Assembly: GCF_007992115.1 (NCBI RefSeq)
Contig: NZ_BJZQ01000016.1
Coordinates: 1-64,000, forward strand
DNA from: Aeromicrobium flavum
GTDB lineage: Bacteria > Actinomycetota > Actinomycetes > Propionibacteriales > Nocardioidaceae
Reading direction: 5' to 3'
Length of the DNA: 64,000 nucleotides
Shown piece after piece: positions 1 to 7,895 of this stretch. The notes under the pieces are model-generated. The model saw nothing but the letters and a program-made list of their open reading frames with translations. It ran no database searches and was not told where the DNA came from. Both the position numbers and the translations under genes were made by a program. Numbering within the stretch: the stretch's first letter is position 1; each line of letters opens with the position of its first letter.

Positions 1-212
1 TCGACCGTGGGCTCCGTGGTCGGCTCGACCGTGGGCTCCGTGGTGGGCTCCGTGGTCGGCTCGACCGTGGGCTCCGTGGTGGGCTCGACCGTGGGCTCCG
101 TGGTGGGCTCCGTCGTCGGCTCGACCGTGGGCTCCGTGGTGGGCTCCGTGGTGGGCTCCGTCGTCGGCTCGGTCGTCGGTGCCGTGGTGGGCTCCGTCGT
201 CGGCGCCGAGGT
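1..212 (-). repeat. Tandem 12-bp units coding for TTEP/TVEP tail
   Basis: Read on the minus strand, units of the type GAGCCCACCACG and GAGCCCACGGTC repeat in frame and code for E-P-T-T or E-P-T-V. The array continues past the left edge, so its full length is unknown. Arrays of this kind change length easily by slippage. Confidence 0.85.
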
Positions 213-872
213 CGGCACGACCTCCGGCGTGACGCCGATCGAGCCCAGGGTCAGGTTCGAGCCCTCGACCACCTTGCAGGCGAGGGTGGCGGGGACCTGG
301 TCATCGGGAGCGGGCTGCGCCGTGTAGATCGTCGCGACGACGTTGAACGCGGTCGGCAGACCGATGTCGACCTTGTCGACGGCGTAGGCCGGCGTGGTGA
401 TCTCGGGGACGATGCCGTTCGCCGGGATGAGCCACGGCGCGCCCGCCTCGAGCGGGATGTCCCGGCGCGGCGAGGAGAGGCTGGGGATCGCCACGTTGGT
501 GGTCTGACCACCGGTGGTCAACGTGACCACGGAGTCGGTCGAGCCGCCGCTGGCCGCGACGCCGCCGATGATGTCCACCGTGGAGGAGCGCAGGACCTCG
601 GGCATGGAGAGCGTGATCGTGACCGGGGTCGGGGGGATCTTGTCGCCGGGCGTGACGCTCTCGGGCACCGTGGTCTGGGCGCGGACGCCGACGGGGCGAT
701 TGCCGAGGTTGAGGCTGCCTGCCTTGACGACACACATGTAGTCGAAGCTCTTGTCGAGCGATGTCTCGGCGCTGGCGGGGCTGAAGACGCCCACGCCGAC
801 CGCGCCGGCGAGTGCCACGGCGAAGGCGGCGGCACCAGCGGTGACGCGGCGGGACGGATGGAGCAAGGTCAC
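1..872 (-). CDS. Secreted DUF6801-like protein with Thr-Glu-Pro repeat tail (3' end outside window)
   Basis: Reading the minus strand from a GTG at 872 gives an open frame to the window edge. An AGGGG ribosome-binding site lies about 8 bases upstream of the GTG. The product starts with a basic stretch and a hydrophobic segment rich in Ala, Val and Gly, ending in SPASAE, which looks like a Sec signal peptide. The next part (FDYMCVVKAGSLNLG...) resembles actinobacterial secreted DUF6801 proteins, and the two Cys (in YMC and LACK) could form a disulfide. From about residue 220 it turns into a low-complexity tail of TTEP and TVEP units. Its role is unknown; such tails often act as extracellular spacers. 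No cell-wall anchor can be judged because the end is missing. The DUF assignment is from memory. Confidence 0.75.
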   Translation of the reverse strand, partial: MTLLHPSRRVTAGAAAFAVALAGAVGVGVFSPASAETSLDKSFDYMCVVKAGSLNLGNRPVGVRAQTTVPESVTPGDKIPPTPVTITLSMPEVLRSSTVDIIGGVAASGGSTDSVVTLTTGGQTTNVAIPSLSSPRRDIPLEAGAPWLIPANGIVPEITTPAYAVDKVDIGLPTAFNVVATIYTAQPAPDDQVPATLACKVVEGSNLTLGSIGVTPEVVPTSAPTTEPTTAPTTEPTTEPTTEPTTEPTVEPTTEPTTEPTVEPTTEPTVEPTTEPTTEPTVEPTTEPTV

Positions 873-1027
873 GGATGATTCCCCTCATCGGAGGCCCTCG
901 CGACAGACACGAGGGCCGAGCTACGGCGTGTGATCCACCTCACCATAGGTGCTGTAACTGTCAGTGACAATAGGTTGGCCGGGTCTGCTTGACCTGCCGT
1001 TGTCCGTCCATCGACCACAATGGGCCC

Positions 1028-1573
1028 ATGCCCTCCGTGCGCACCCCTGACCCGAATCCCGGCTGGCTCTCGGAGTTCCAGCTCGAGGAGACCCGCTCCC
1101 GCGTCCCGATCCTCTACGTCGAGGCGGTCCCCGTCCGGCTCGACAGCCTGGGGCAGGTGGAGCAGGTCGGCCTGCTGCTGCGCGGCTCCGCCACCACCGG
1201 CACCCTGGCGCGATCGTTCGTGTCGGGCCGCGTGCTGCACGGCGAGCCGATCCGCACCGCCCTGATGCGCAACCTCGAGAAGGATCTCGGGCCCACGGCG
1301 TTCCCCCAGCTGCCGGCGCACATCGTGCCGTTCACCGTGGCCGAGTACTTCCCGATGCCCGGCATCACGCCGCTGCACGACGCGCGCCAGCACGCGGTGG
1401 CCCTCGCCTACGTCGTGGCGGTCACCGGCGAGTGCGATCCGCGTCAGGACGCGCTGGAGCTGAGCTGGCTCACGCCCGAGGAGGCGCTCATGCCCGGCAT
1501 CCTCAACGAGCTCGAGGGCGGTCGCGGCGTCCTGCTGCAACAGGCGATGGCACACCTCGGCGCCCTGGGGTGA
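1028..1573 (+). CDS. NUDIX hydrolase family protein (DUF4916-like)
   Basis: The 181-residue product begins PGWLSEFQLEETRSRVPILY and contains VEAVPVRLDS, which fits the actinobacterial DUF4916 group placed in the NUDIX superfamily. A clear NUDIX box (GX5EX7REUXEEXGU) is not visible, so catalytic activity is uncertain. I chose the ATG at 1028 over the in-frame ATG at 989 because the family normally starts only a few residues before the PGWLS segment. The stop overlaps the GTG start of the MFS gene by two bases, so the two genes are probably translated from one message. Confidence 0.75.
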   Translation: MPSVRTPDPNPGWLSEFQLEETRSRVPILYVEAVPVRLDSLGQVEQVGLLLRGSATTGTLARSFVSGRVLHGEPIRTALMRNLEKDLGPTAFPQLPAHIVPFTVAEYFPMPGITPLHDARQHAVALAYVVAVTGECDPRQDALELSWLTPEEALMPGILNELEGGRGVLLQQAMAHLGALG

Positions 1574-2751
1574 CCCGCCGCGCGGCGACGCGTGAGCCCA
1601 GCCCGTGGCTCATGCTCGCAGCCGGGATGGTCGCCCAGGTCACGGCCACGGCGATCGTCTCGACCCCGCTGCTGCTGATCCCCTACCTCCACCTCGACCA
1701 GGGGCTGTCGCTGCTCGCCAGTGGCAGCCTCGCCGCCGCACCGGCCGTCGGCACGCTGCTGACCCTGGTGGCCTGGGGCGCGATCGTCGACCACGTCGGC
1801 GAGCGCATCTCCCTGACGGCCGGGCTCCTGCTGCTCGTGCTGGGCAGCGCCCTCGCGCTGGCCGGCGCGCGCGGCGACGACACGCTCCTGCTGGCCTCCG
1901 GGTTCGCGGTGTGCGGCGTCGCGGCAGGGAGCTCCAACTCGGCCAGCGGCCGCCTCGTCGTCGGCTGGTTCCCGGCCCACCGGCGCGGACTGGCGATGGG
2001 CATCCGCCAGACCGGGCTGCCGCTCGGCGTGGGCCTGGCCGCCCTCGTCGTCCCGGCATGGGTGGACACCCGGGACGTCGCGTCCGTGGTGGCCCTGTGC
2101 GTCGGTCTCGCGGCCGCGGCCACCGCCTTCGTCGGCCTGACGGTCGTCGACCCTCCACGCGGCCCGGCCGGGCACGCGGAGGCGTTCGGCAACCCGTACC
2201 GGGGCGACACACGGCTCGTCCGCATCCACGCGGCCTCGGCCCTGCTGGTCATCCCCCAGTACGTGGTCTGGAGCTTCATGCTGCTGTGGCTCATCGAGCG
2301 TCACGGCTGGAGCGCCGGCGCCGCCGGTGCGCTGTACGCCGCCGCGCAGGGGCTGGGCGCGGCAGGGCGCATCGGCGTCGGCTGGTGGTCGGACCGCGTG
2401 GGCGACCGCCTCGGCCCCATGCGCCAGGTCGCGATGGGTGCGACCGCCGTGATGCTGGCGCTCGCCCTGCTCGACGAGACCCCGGTGGCCATCGCCGTGA
2501 TGGTCGTCGCCACCGCCGTCACGGTGGCCGACAACGGGCTGGCGTTCACGGCCGTCGCGGAGATCGCCGGGCCCCGCTGGTCGGGCCGGGCGTTCGGCCT
2601 GCAGAACACGGGCCAGTACCTCACCGCCGCCGCCGTGCCGCCGGTCGTCGGCGCGCTGATCCAGCACGCGGGGTACGGCTGGGCCTTCGCGGCGGCGGCG
2701 ATCTTCCCCCTCGTCGCAGTCGGACTCGTGCCGGTGGCTACTCGTAGGTAA
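1570..2751 (+). CDS. MFS transporter
   Basis: The 393-residue product has about twelve hydrophobic segments in two halves joined by a hydrophilic loop near residues 200-215 (DPPRGPAGHAEAFGNP). An MFS-type motif is visible after the second segment (GAIVDHVGERISL), with a related one in the second half (GWWSDRVGDRLGP). The cargo cannot be told from sequence. The GTG at 1570 overlaps the NUDIX-family stop (GTGA); the upstream part of the open frame has no membrane character and was left out. Co-translation with the NUDIX-like gene suggests a shared but unknown role. Confidence 0.85.
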   Translation: MTRRAATREPSPWLMLAAGMVAQVTATAIVSTPLLLIPYLHLDQGLSLLASGSLAAAPAVGTLLTLVAWGAIVDHVGERISLTAGLLLLVLGSALALAGARGDDTLLLASGFAVCGVAAGSSNSASGRLVVGWFPAHRRGLAMGIRQTGLPLGVGLAALVVPAWVDTRDVASVVALCVGLAAAATAFVGLTVVDPPRGPAGHAEAFGNPYRGDTRLVRIHAASALLVIPQYVVWSFMLLWLIERHGWSAGAAGALYAAAQGLGAAGRIGVGWWSDRVGDRLGPMRQVAMGATAVMLALALLDETPVAIAVMVVATAVTVADNGLAFTAVAEIAGPRWSGRAFGLQNTGQYLTAAAVPPVVGALIQHAGYGWAFAAAAIFPLVAVGLVPVATRR

Positions 2752-2766
2752 CATCACCCCGAAGTC

Positions 2767-2785
2767 TTTGGCTGGCCTAACTGAG
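2767..2785. promoter_or_regulatory. Weak DtxR/IdeR-like iron box (tentative)
   Basis: The stretch TTTGGCTGGCCTAACTGAG upstream of the Fe-S reductase matches 12 of 19 positions of the DtxR/IdeR consensus as I remember it. The spacing and the Fe-S product make it plausible, but the match is weak. A possible -10 (TAGGGT) lies further down near 2804. Confidence 0.2.
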
Positions 2786-2846
2786 CGAGCGTCGTGACCG
2801 CAGATTAGGGTCATCTCAAACTGCTTGAAGCGCGAAGGGAATCGGC

Positions 2847-5800
2847 ATGGAACCGATCAACATCATCGCTGGGGTGATCACCCTCGTCTCCACGGCGTTG
2901 GCGGTGTACTACCTGGCACCCGGCATCAAGCGGATGCTCGGGGTGATCCGGGCCGGAACGCCCGCCTACGGTCGCACCGACCAGCCCGCCAGCCGCACCA
3001 AGAACATGCTGGTCGAGACCCTGGGTCACACCCGCATGCTCCAGTGGGCGTGGATCGGCATCCTGCACTGGGCCGTGTTCTTCAGCTTCATCATCCTCAG
3101 CTCGGCGGTCGCCACCGCGTACCTGCAGGTCTGGGACCCGCACCTCGTGCTGCCGCTGATCGGCCACTTCTTCCTGTTCGAGTGGGTCAGCGAGGCCATC
3201 TCGTGGCTCGGCCTGCTCGGCATCATCGCGCTCATCGTCATCCGCCAGCGCAACCACCCGCGCAGCCAGGGCCGCAAGAGCCGCTTCTTCGGCTCGCGCT
3301 TCGGCCAGGCCTACTTCGTCGAGGCCATGGTTCTCCTGGAGTGCCTCGCCGGCCTCCTCATCCGCGGCGCCGAGTACCAGCTGATGAAGGTCGAGGGCGA
3401 CAGCCACGCGAGCGCCTTCCACTTCCCGACCACCAGCTGGATCGGTGAGACGCTCTGGTCCGGCCTGTCGGTCGCCGGCCTCGAGGCCGCGATCGCGGTC
3501 ATCGCCGTCGTCAAGGTCGTCTCGGCCACCGTCTGGCTGATGGTGATCGGCAAGAACCTCACGATGGGCGTCGCCTGGCACCGCTTCCTGGCCTGGTTCA
3601 ACATCTACTTCAAGCGCGAGGCCGACGGCGGCACCGCCCTGGGCGCCCTCGTCCCCCTCTACGTCGGTGGCAAGCCGCTCGACCTCGAGACCATGGAGGA
3701 CATGGAGGAGGAGGAGTTCGAGAAGCTCGGCGTCGGCAAGGTCGAGGACTTCTCCTGGAAGAGCATCCTGGACTTCTCGACGTGCACCGAGTGCGGTCGC
3801 TGCCAGAGCCAGTGCCCCGCCTGGAACACCGAGAAGCCGCTGTCGCCCAAGCTGCTGATGATGGGCCTGCGCGAGCACGCGTACGCCAAGGTCCCGCTGC
3901 TGGGCGCCGATCCCGAGACGCTCACCGAGGAGCAGCAGCGCGAGCTCGAGCGACCGCTGATCGGCTCCGAGGACCTCTTCGGCGTCATCGACCCCGACGT
4001 CCTGTGGTCGTGCACCAACTGCGGCGCGTGCGTCCAGCAGTGCCCCGTCGACATCGAGCACGTCGACCACATCGACAACATGCGCCGCTACCAGGTGCTC
4101 GTCGAGTCGAACTTCCCGACCGAGCTCAACAACATCTTCAAGGGCCTGGAGCGCAAGGGGAACCCTTGGGGCATGAACCCGCGCGACCGCATGAAGTGGG
4201 CCGAGGACCTCGACTTCGAGGTCAAGCAGGTCGGCGTCGACGTCGAGTCCCTCGACGAGGTCGAGTGGCTGTTCTGGGTCGGCTGCGCCGGTGCCTTCGA
4301 GGACCGCGCCAAGAAGACCACGCAGGCCGTCGCCGAGCTGCTGAACATCGCGGGCGTCACGTTCGCGGTGCTCGGTGACGGCGAGACCTGCTCGGGCGAC
4401 TCCGCCCGCCGCGCCGGCAACGAGATCGTCTTCAAGCAGCTCGCCATGGAGAACGCCGCGGTCTTCGAGGAGACCAAGGTCAAGAAGGTCGTCTCCACCT
4501 GCGCCCACTGCTTCAACACGCTCAAGAACGAGTACAAGGAGCTGGGCGTCGAGCTCGAGGTCGTGCACCACACGCAGCTGCTCAACCGCCTCGTGCGCGA
4601 GAAGAAGCTGAAGCCGGTCGCACCCGTCGCGCCCGCCGCCAAGGTCACGTACCACGACCCCTGCTTCCTGGGCCGCCACAACCAGGTCTACTCGCCGCCG
4701 CGCGAGCTGATCGGCGCCACGGGTGCGGACTACGTCGAGATGGATCGCAGCAAGGAGACCTCGTTCTGCTGCGGCGCCGGTGGCGCCCGCATGTGGATGG
4801 AGGAGAAGATCGGCTCGCGCATCAACATCAACCGCACCGAAGAGGCCATCGGCACGGGCGCCGAGAAGATCGCCGTGGGCTGCCCCTTCTGCCGCGTCAT
4901 GCTGGCCGACGGACTCACCGCCAAGCAGGCCGACGACGAGTCGCTGCTGAACGTGGAGGTGCTCGACGTCGCGCAGCTGCTGCTGCAGGCCGTCAAGCGC
5001 TCCGAGGAGGACGTGGTCGCCGAAGCCGAGGCGCTCGCCGCCGCGGCCGCCGACTCGCACGCCGCGGGTGACGAGCCCGAGGACGCCGAGCCGGGTCCGG
5101 AGGCGAAGGCCGATCCGGGCACTCTGACCGACACCGAGGACGTCGGCGCCGCCGCCGACGCCCATGAGGACGCCGAGGCGCCCACCGACGCCGGCGACGA
5201 TCTCGACAACCCCGAGGTCGACAGCCGCGCGGAGGACGCCGAGATGGCCGCCAAGCACAACATCGCGGTCGACGACAAGGGCACCGCCGGCGGCATCTTC
5301 GAGAAGGGCGAGGCGACCCCCGAGACCGGCGCCGACCACGAGGGCACCAAGCCCGTCGCGGTCGCCACCGAGCCCGAGGACGAGCCCGCCCAGTCCGATC
5401 CCGAGCCCGAGGCCCTGGACGACGCCGTCTCGAAGCCGGAGTTCGACTCCGAGACCGAGGACGGTCCGGCGCAGGCGGAGAAGCAGCCCGGCCTGGGTCA
5501 GCCCGATGCCGACACCGTGAAGGCCGAGGCGGCCTCGACCGAGGGGTCCACCGACGAGCCCGAGACGGAGCCGGCACCCGAGCCGGTCGTCGAGGAGGCG
5601 CCGGAGGCCGAGTCGGAGCCGGCGGCGGAGCCCGCCCCCGAGCCCGAGCCGGCGGCCGACGCCGCGCCCGCGGCCGAGCCCGAGCAGCCCTCGCTGCTGG
5701 ACTCGATCGAGGACGAGCCGAAGCCGCACACCGCGGCCGAGGACGAGCCGAAGCCCGAGCCGCACCCGGAGACCGGTGACACGACCAACCCCGACGCGGA

Positions 5801-6050
5801 GTCGGTCGTGTACGACGACTCGGAGCCTGAGCTTCCGGCCGAGAAGCACGCCGAGCCCACGTCCGAGCAGGAGGAGATGGCTGCCATCACCCCCGTCGAG
5901 GACGCCCCGGCTCCCGATCCGGTCTCCGAGGACGCGGCGCCGCTGAGCGATGCGAACCCCTCGGGTGACCAGCTCACCGGCTCGGCCACCGACGCTGCGA
6001 ACGCGGGCGCGTCCGCCGACGACGTGGAGGACGACGACACCAAGGCGTGA
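2847..6050 (+). CDS. Membrane (Fe-S)-binding reductase with long acidic C-terminal extension
   Basis: The product has 1067 residues. Residues 1-260 carry several membrane helices like the respiratory nitrate reductase gamma / HdrE fold. Two [4Fe-4S] ferredoxin motifs follow: CTECGRCQSQC (Cys313, 316, 319, 323) and CTNCGACVQQC (Cys389, 392, 395, 399). Two CCG-type heterodisulfide-reductase domains follow them (around VGCAGAF, and FCCGAGG at Cys641-642). This layout matches the mycobacterial Rv0338c-type iron-sulfur reductase, which probably passes electrons between the membrane quinone pool and a cytosolic partner. From about residue 717 to the end, some 350 residues are almost entirely Glu, Asp, Pro, Ala and Ser, which roughly doubles the soluble part. 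That tail looks disordered, and I know no function for it. It has its own promoter gap of 95 bases and a strong terminator. Confidence 0.85.
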   Translation: MEPINIIAGVITLVSTALAVYYLAPGIKRMLGVIRAGTPAYGRTDQPASRTKNMLVETLGHTRMLQWAWIGILHWAVFFSFIILSSAVATAYLQVWDPHLVLPLIGHFFLFEWVSEAISWLGLLGIIALIVIRQRNHPRSQGRKSRFFGSRFGQAYFVEAMVLLECLAGLLIRGAEYQLMKVEGDSHASAFHFPTTSWIGETLWSGLSVAGLEAAIAVIAVVKVVSATVWLMVIGKNLTMGVAWHRFLAWFNIYFKREADGGTALGALVPLYVGGKPLDLETMEDMEEEEFEKLGVGKVEDFSWKSILDFSTCTECGRCQSQCPAWNTEKPLSPKLLMMGLREHAYAKVPLLGADPETLTEEQQRELERPLIGSEDLFGVIDPDVLWSCTNCGACVQQCPVDIEHVDHIDNMRRYQVLVESNFPTELNNIFKGLERKGNPWGMNPRDRMKWAEDLDFEVKQVGVDVESLDEVEWLFWVGCAGAFEDRAKKTTQAVAELLNIAGVTFAVLGDGETCSGDSARRAGNEIVFKQLAMENAAVFEETKVKKVVSTCAHCFNTLKNEYKELGVELEVVHHTQLLNRLVREKKLKPVAPVAPAAKVTYHDPCFLGRHNQVYSPPRELIGATGADYVEMDRSKETSFCCGAGGARMWMEEKIGSRININRTEEAIGTGAEKIAVGCPFCRVMLADGLTAKQADDESLLNVEVLDVAQLLLQAVKRSEEDVVAEAEALAAAAADSHAAGDEPEDAEPGPEAKADPGTLTDTEDVGAAADAHEDAEAPTDAGDDLDNPEVDSRAEDAEMAAKHNIAVDDKGTAGGIFEKGEATPETGADHEGTKPVAVATEPEDEPAQSDPEPEALDDAVSKPEFDSETEDGPAQAEKQPGLGQPDADTVKAEAASTEGSTDEPETEPAPEPVVEEAPEAESEPAAEPAPEPEPAADAAPAAEPEQPSLLDSIEDEPKPHTAAEDEPKPEPHPETGDTTNPDAESVVYDDSEPELPAEKHAEPTSEQEEMAAITPVEDAPAPDPVSEDAAPLSDANPSGDQLTGSATDAANAGASADDVEDDDTKA

Positions 6051-6062
6051 GCCTGACGTGAA

Positions 6063-6098
6063 ACGACTGGCCGGCACCGCGAGGTGCCGGCCAGTCGT
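6063..6098. terminator. Bidirectional hairpin terminator
   Basis: A perfect 16-bp stem (6063-6078 with 6083-6098) encloses a 4-base GCGA loop between the convergent Fe-S reductase and PfkB kinase genes. There is no good T-run on either side. Confidence 0.75.
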
Positions 6099-6114
6099 CG
6101 TTCCGGGAGCCGTC

Positions 6115-6984
6115 TCAGGGACGGGCGCCACGCTGCTGCACGCAGCGGCTGGCGGCACCGATGCCGCCCTGGAGCGCCTGGTGCGGGTCGCGCTGTGCGA
6201 CCCACGTCGCCAGGAAGCCCGCGGTGAACGCATCGCCGGCGCCGGTCGTGTCGACCACCTGCACCCGCGGGGCCGCGACCTGCTCGCGGACGCTGCCGGC
6301 CACGTAGGCGGCACCCATCGAGCCGAGGGTGACCACGACGTGCGGGTACATCCGGGTGAGCACGTCGAAGTCGACGAACGGGCCCGTCGCGCCGACCAGC
6401 AGGCGTGCCTCGTCGAGGTTGGGCACGACGAGGTCGACGCCGCTGGTCCAGTCGACGAAGGCCTCGGGCGTGACCTCGCGCAGGAACGCGGTGGTGCTGG
6501 GGTCGACGCTGACGCCGACGCCGCGCTGCTTGGCCTCGGCGACCAGCTCGACCGCGACGTCGCGGGTCTGCGGGTCGAAGAACGTGTAGCCGGTCAGGTG
6601 CAGCCAGTCGACGTCCTGCCACAGGTCGTCGGTGACGTCGTCGAGCGTGAGCGTGCCGTTGGCGGCGCGGTCGACGTACATCGTGCGGTCGGCGTCGTCG
6701 TCGAGCGTGAGCACGATGGTGGCCGTGGGCAGCAGCGGGTCGGCGACGAGTCGGGGATCCACCTGGTGCTCGCGCAGAGCGCCGCCGTGGCGTTCGATCC
6801 CGTCGTTGCCCACCTTGCCGAAGAACCGCGTGTCCGAGCCGAGGAACCCGAGCCACGCGGCGGTGTTCGCCGCCGAGCCACCGGGCGTCATCCGGATCTG
6901 GGCGCGGGTGTCGCTGCGCGGAGCGACCGGCTCCAGGGGCAGGACGCCGATGTCGTCCACCACGTCTCCGACGACGAGGATCAC
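6115..6984 (-). CDS. psuK: PfkB-family kinase, probable pseudouridine kinase
   Basis: The 289-residue product is a ribokinase/PfkB-fold sugar or nucleoside kinase. It has the N-terminal glycine-rich signature TPGGSAANTAAWLG near residue 33 and the C-terminal signature DTTGAGDAFTAGF near residue 246, where the Asp of GAGD is the catalytic base. The GTG start at 6984 overlaps the psuG stop (GTGA). In the known pathway PsuK phosphorylates pseudouridine and PsuG then splits pseudouridine 5'-phosphate into uracil and ribose 5-phosphate. The substrate is therefore inferred from the neighbour; by sequence alone it could be another PfkB kinase. Confidence 0.75.
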   Translation of the reverse strand: MILVVGDVVDDIGVLPLEPVAPRSDTRAQIRMTPGGSAANTAAWLGFLGSDTRFFGKVGNDGIERHGGALREHQVDPRLVADPLLPTATIVLTLDDDADRTMYVDRAANGTLTLDDVTDDLWQDVDWLHLTGYTFFDPQTRDVAVELVAEAKQRGVGVSVDPSTTAFLREVTPEAFVDWTSGVDLVVPNLDEARLLVGATGPFVDFDVLTRMYPHVVVTLGSMGAAYVAGSVREQVAAPRVQVVDTTGAGDAFTAGFLATWVAQRDPHQALQGGIGAASRCVQQRGARP

Positions 6985-7886
6985 GCCAGCTCCGCCGCGG
7001 CCCGGGCGATGCGGGCCGCGACCGCGATGTTGTTGCGCGCGATGTCGAGGTTCACCGACAGGCTCGCTCCCCCGGTGAGCTCGACGATGCGCTTCAGCAG
7101 GAAGGGGGTGACTTCCTTGCCCGACAGTCCCTGTGCGTCGGCCTCGGCGAGCGCCCGCTCGAGGGCCTCGTCGTGGACGACGGGGTCGAGCTGCTGCTCC
7201 TCGGGCAGGGGGTTCGCCACCACGATGCCCGACGTGAGGCCGAGGTCGTCGCGACTGCGCATGACCGCGGCGACGGCGAACGCGTCCTCGGCCCGCCAGT
7301 CCAGCTCGTGCCCGGAGGACGTGAGCCAGAAGCTCGGGAAGTCCTTCGTGCGGAAGCCCAGCACGACGACGCCGAGGGACTCGAGCCGCTCGAGCGTGGC
7401 GGGGATGTCGAGGATCGACTTCACGCCGGCCGAGACCACCGTGATCGGCACCTGCGCCAGGACGGTGAGGTCGGCGGACTCGTCGAAGGTCTCGGACGCG
7501 CCGCGGTGGACGCCACCGAGGCCGCCGGTGGCGAAGACGCGGATGCCGGCGCGGTCGGCGATCCACGACGTCGCCGCGACGGTGGTGGCGCCGCTGCCGG
7601 CCATGGCCAGGACGACGGGCAGGTCGCGCACCGTCAGCTTGGGCACGTCCTCGTTGGCGATGCGGGCGAGCTCGTCGGCGGTGAGACCGGCCTTCAGCTC
7701 GCCGTCGAGCACCGCGATCGTGGCCGGCGTGACGCCCTGTGACCGCAGGATCTCCTCGAACTCCTGCGCCGCGGCGAGGTTGTCCGGACGCGGCAGCCCG
7801 TGGCTGATGATCGTGGACTCGAGGGCGACGACGGGGCGGCCCTCGGACAGGGCGGCGGCGACCTCTGGAGACGGCTGGACGTTCAC
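6981..7886 (-). CDS. psuG: Pseudouridine-5'-phosphate glycosidase
   Basis: The 301-residue product is typical in length for PsuG and carries the family blocks ALESTIISHGLPRP (near residue 22), FATGGLGGVHRG and SAGVKSILD; the Lys of the last is the likely Schiff-base residue. It reversibly breaks the C-C glycosidic bond of pseudouridine 5'-phosphate to give uracil and ribose 5-phosphate, in the cytosol. It starts with GTG at 7886, lies 9 bases after the dipeptidase stop and overlaps the kinase downstream. A uracil/xanthine permease lies 5 kb away but is not in the operon. Confidence 0.92.
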   Translation of the reverse strand: MNVQPSPEVAAALSEGRPVVALESTIISHGLPRPDNLAAAQEFEEILRSQGVTPATIAVLDGELKAGLTADELARIANEDVPKLTVRDLPVVLAMAGSGATTVAATSWIADRAGIRVFATGGLGGVHRGASETFDESADLTVLAQVPITVVSAGVKSILDIPATLERLESLGVVVLGFRTKDFPSFWLTSSGHELDWRAEDAFAVAAVMRSRDDLGLTSGIVVANPLPEEQQLDPVVHDEALERALAEADAQGLSGKEVTPFLLKRIVELTGGASLSVNLDIARNNIAVAARIARAAAELA

Positions 7887-7895
7887 GCCGCGACT

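Noticed and set aside
929-944. CRP-like site TGTGATCCACCTCACC upstream of the DUF6801-like gene
   Set aside because: It departs from the consensus at the last position, and the spacing to any promoter is unclear; not strong enough to list.
2811-6314. Very long open frame (over 1100 codons) opposite the Fe-S reductase
   Set aside because: Its composition is that of an antisense shadow of GC-rich codons, with no domain, and it covers a gene with clear ferredoxin motifs.
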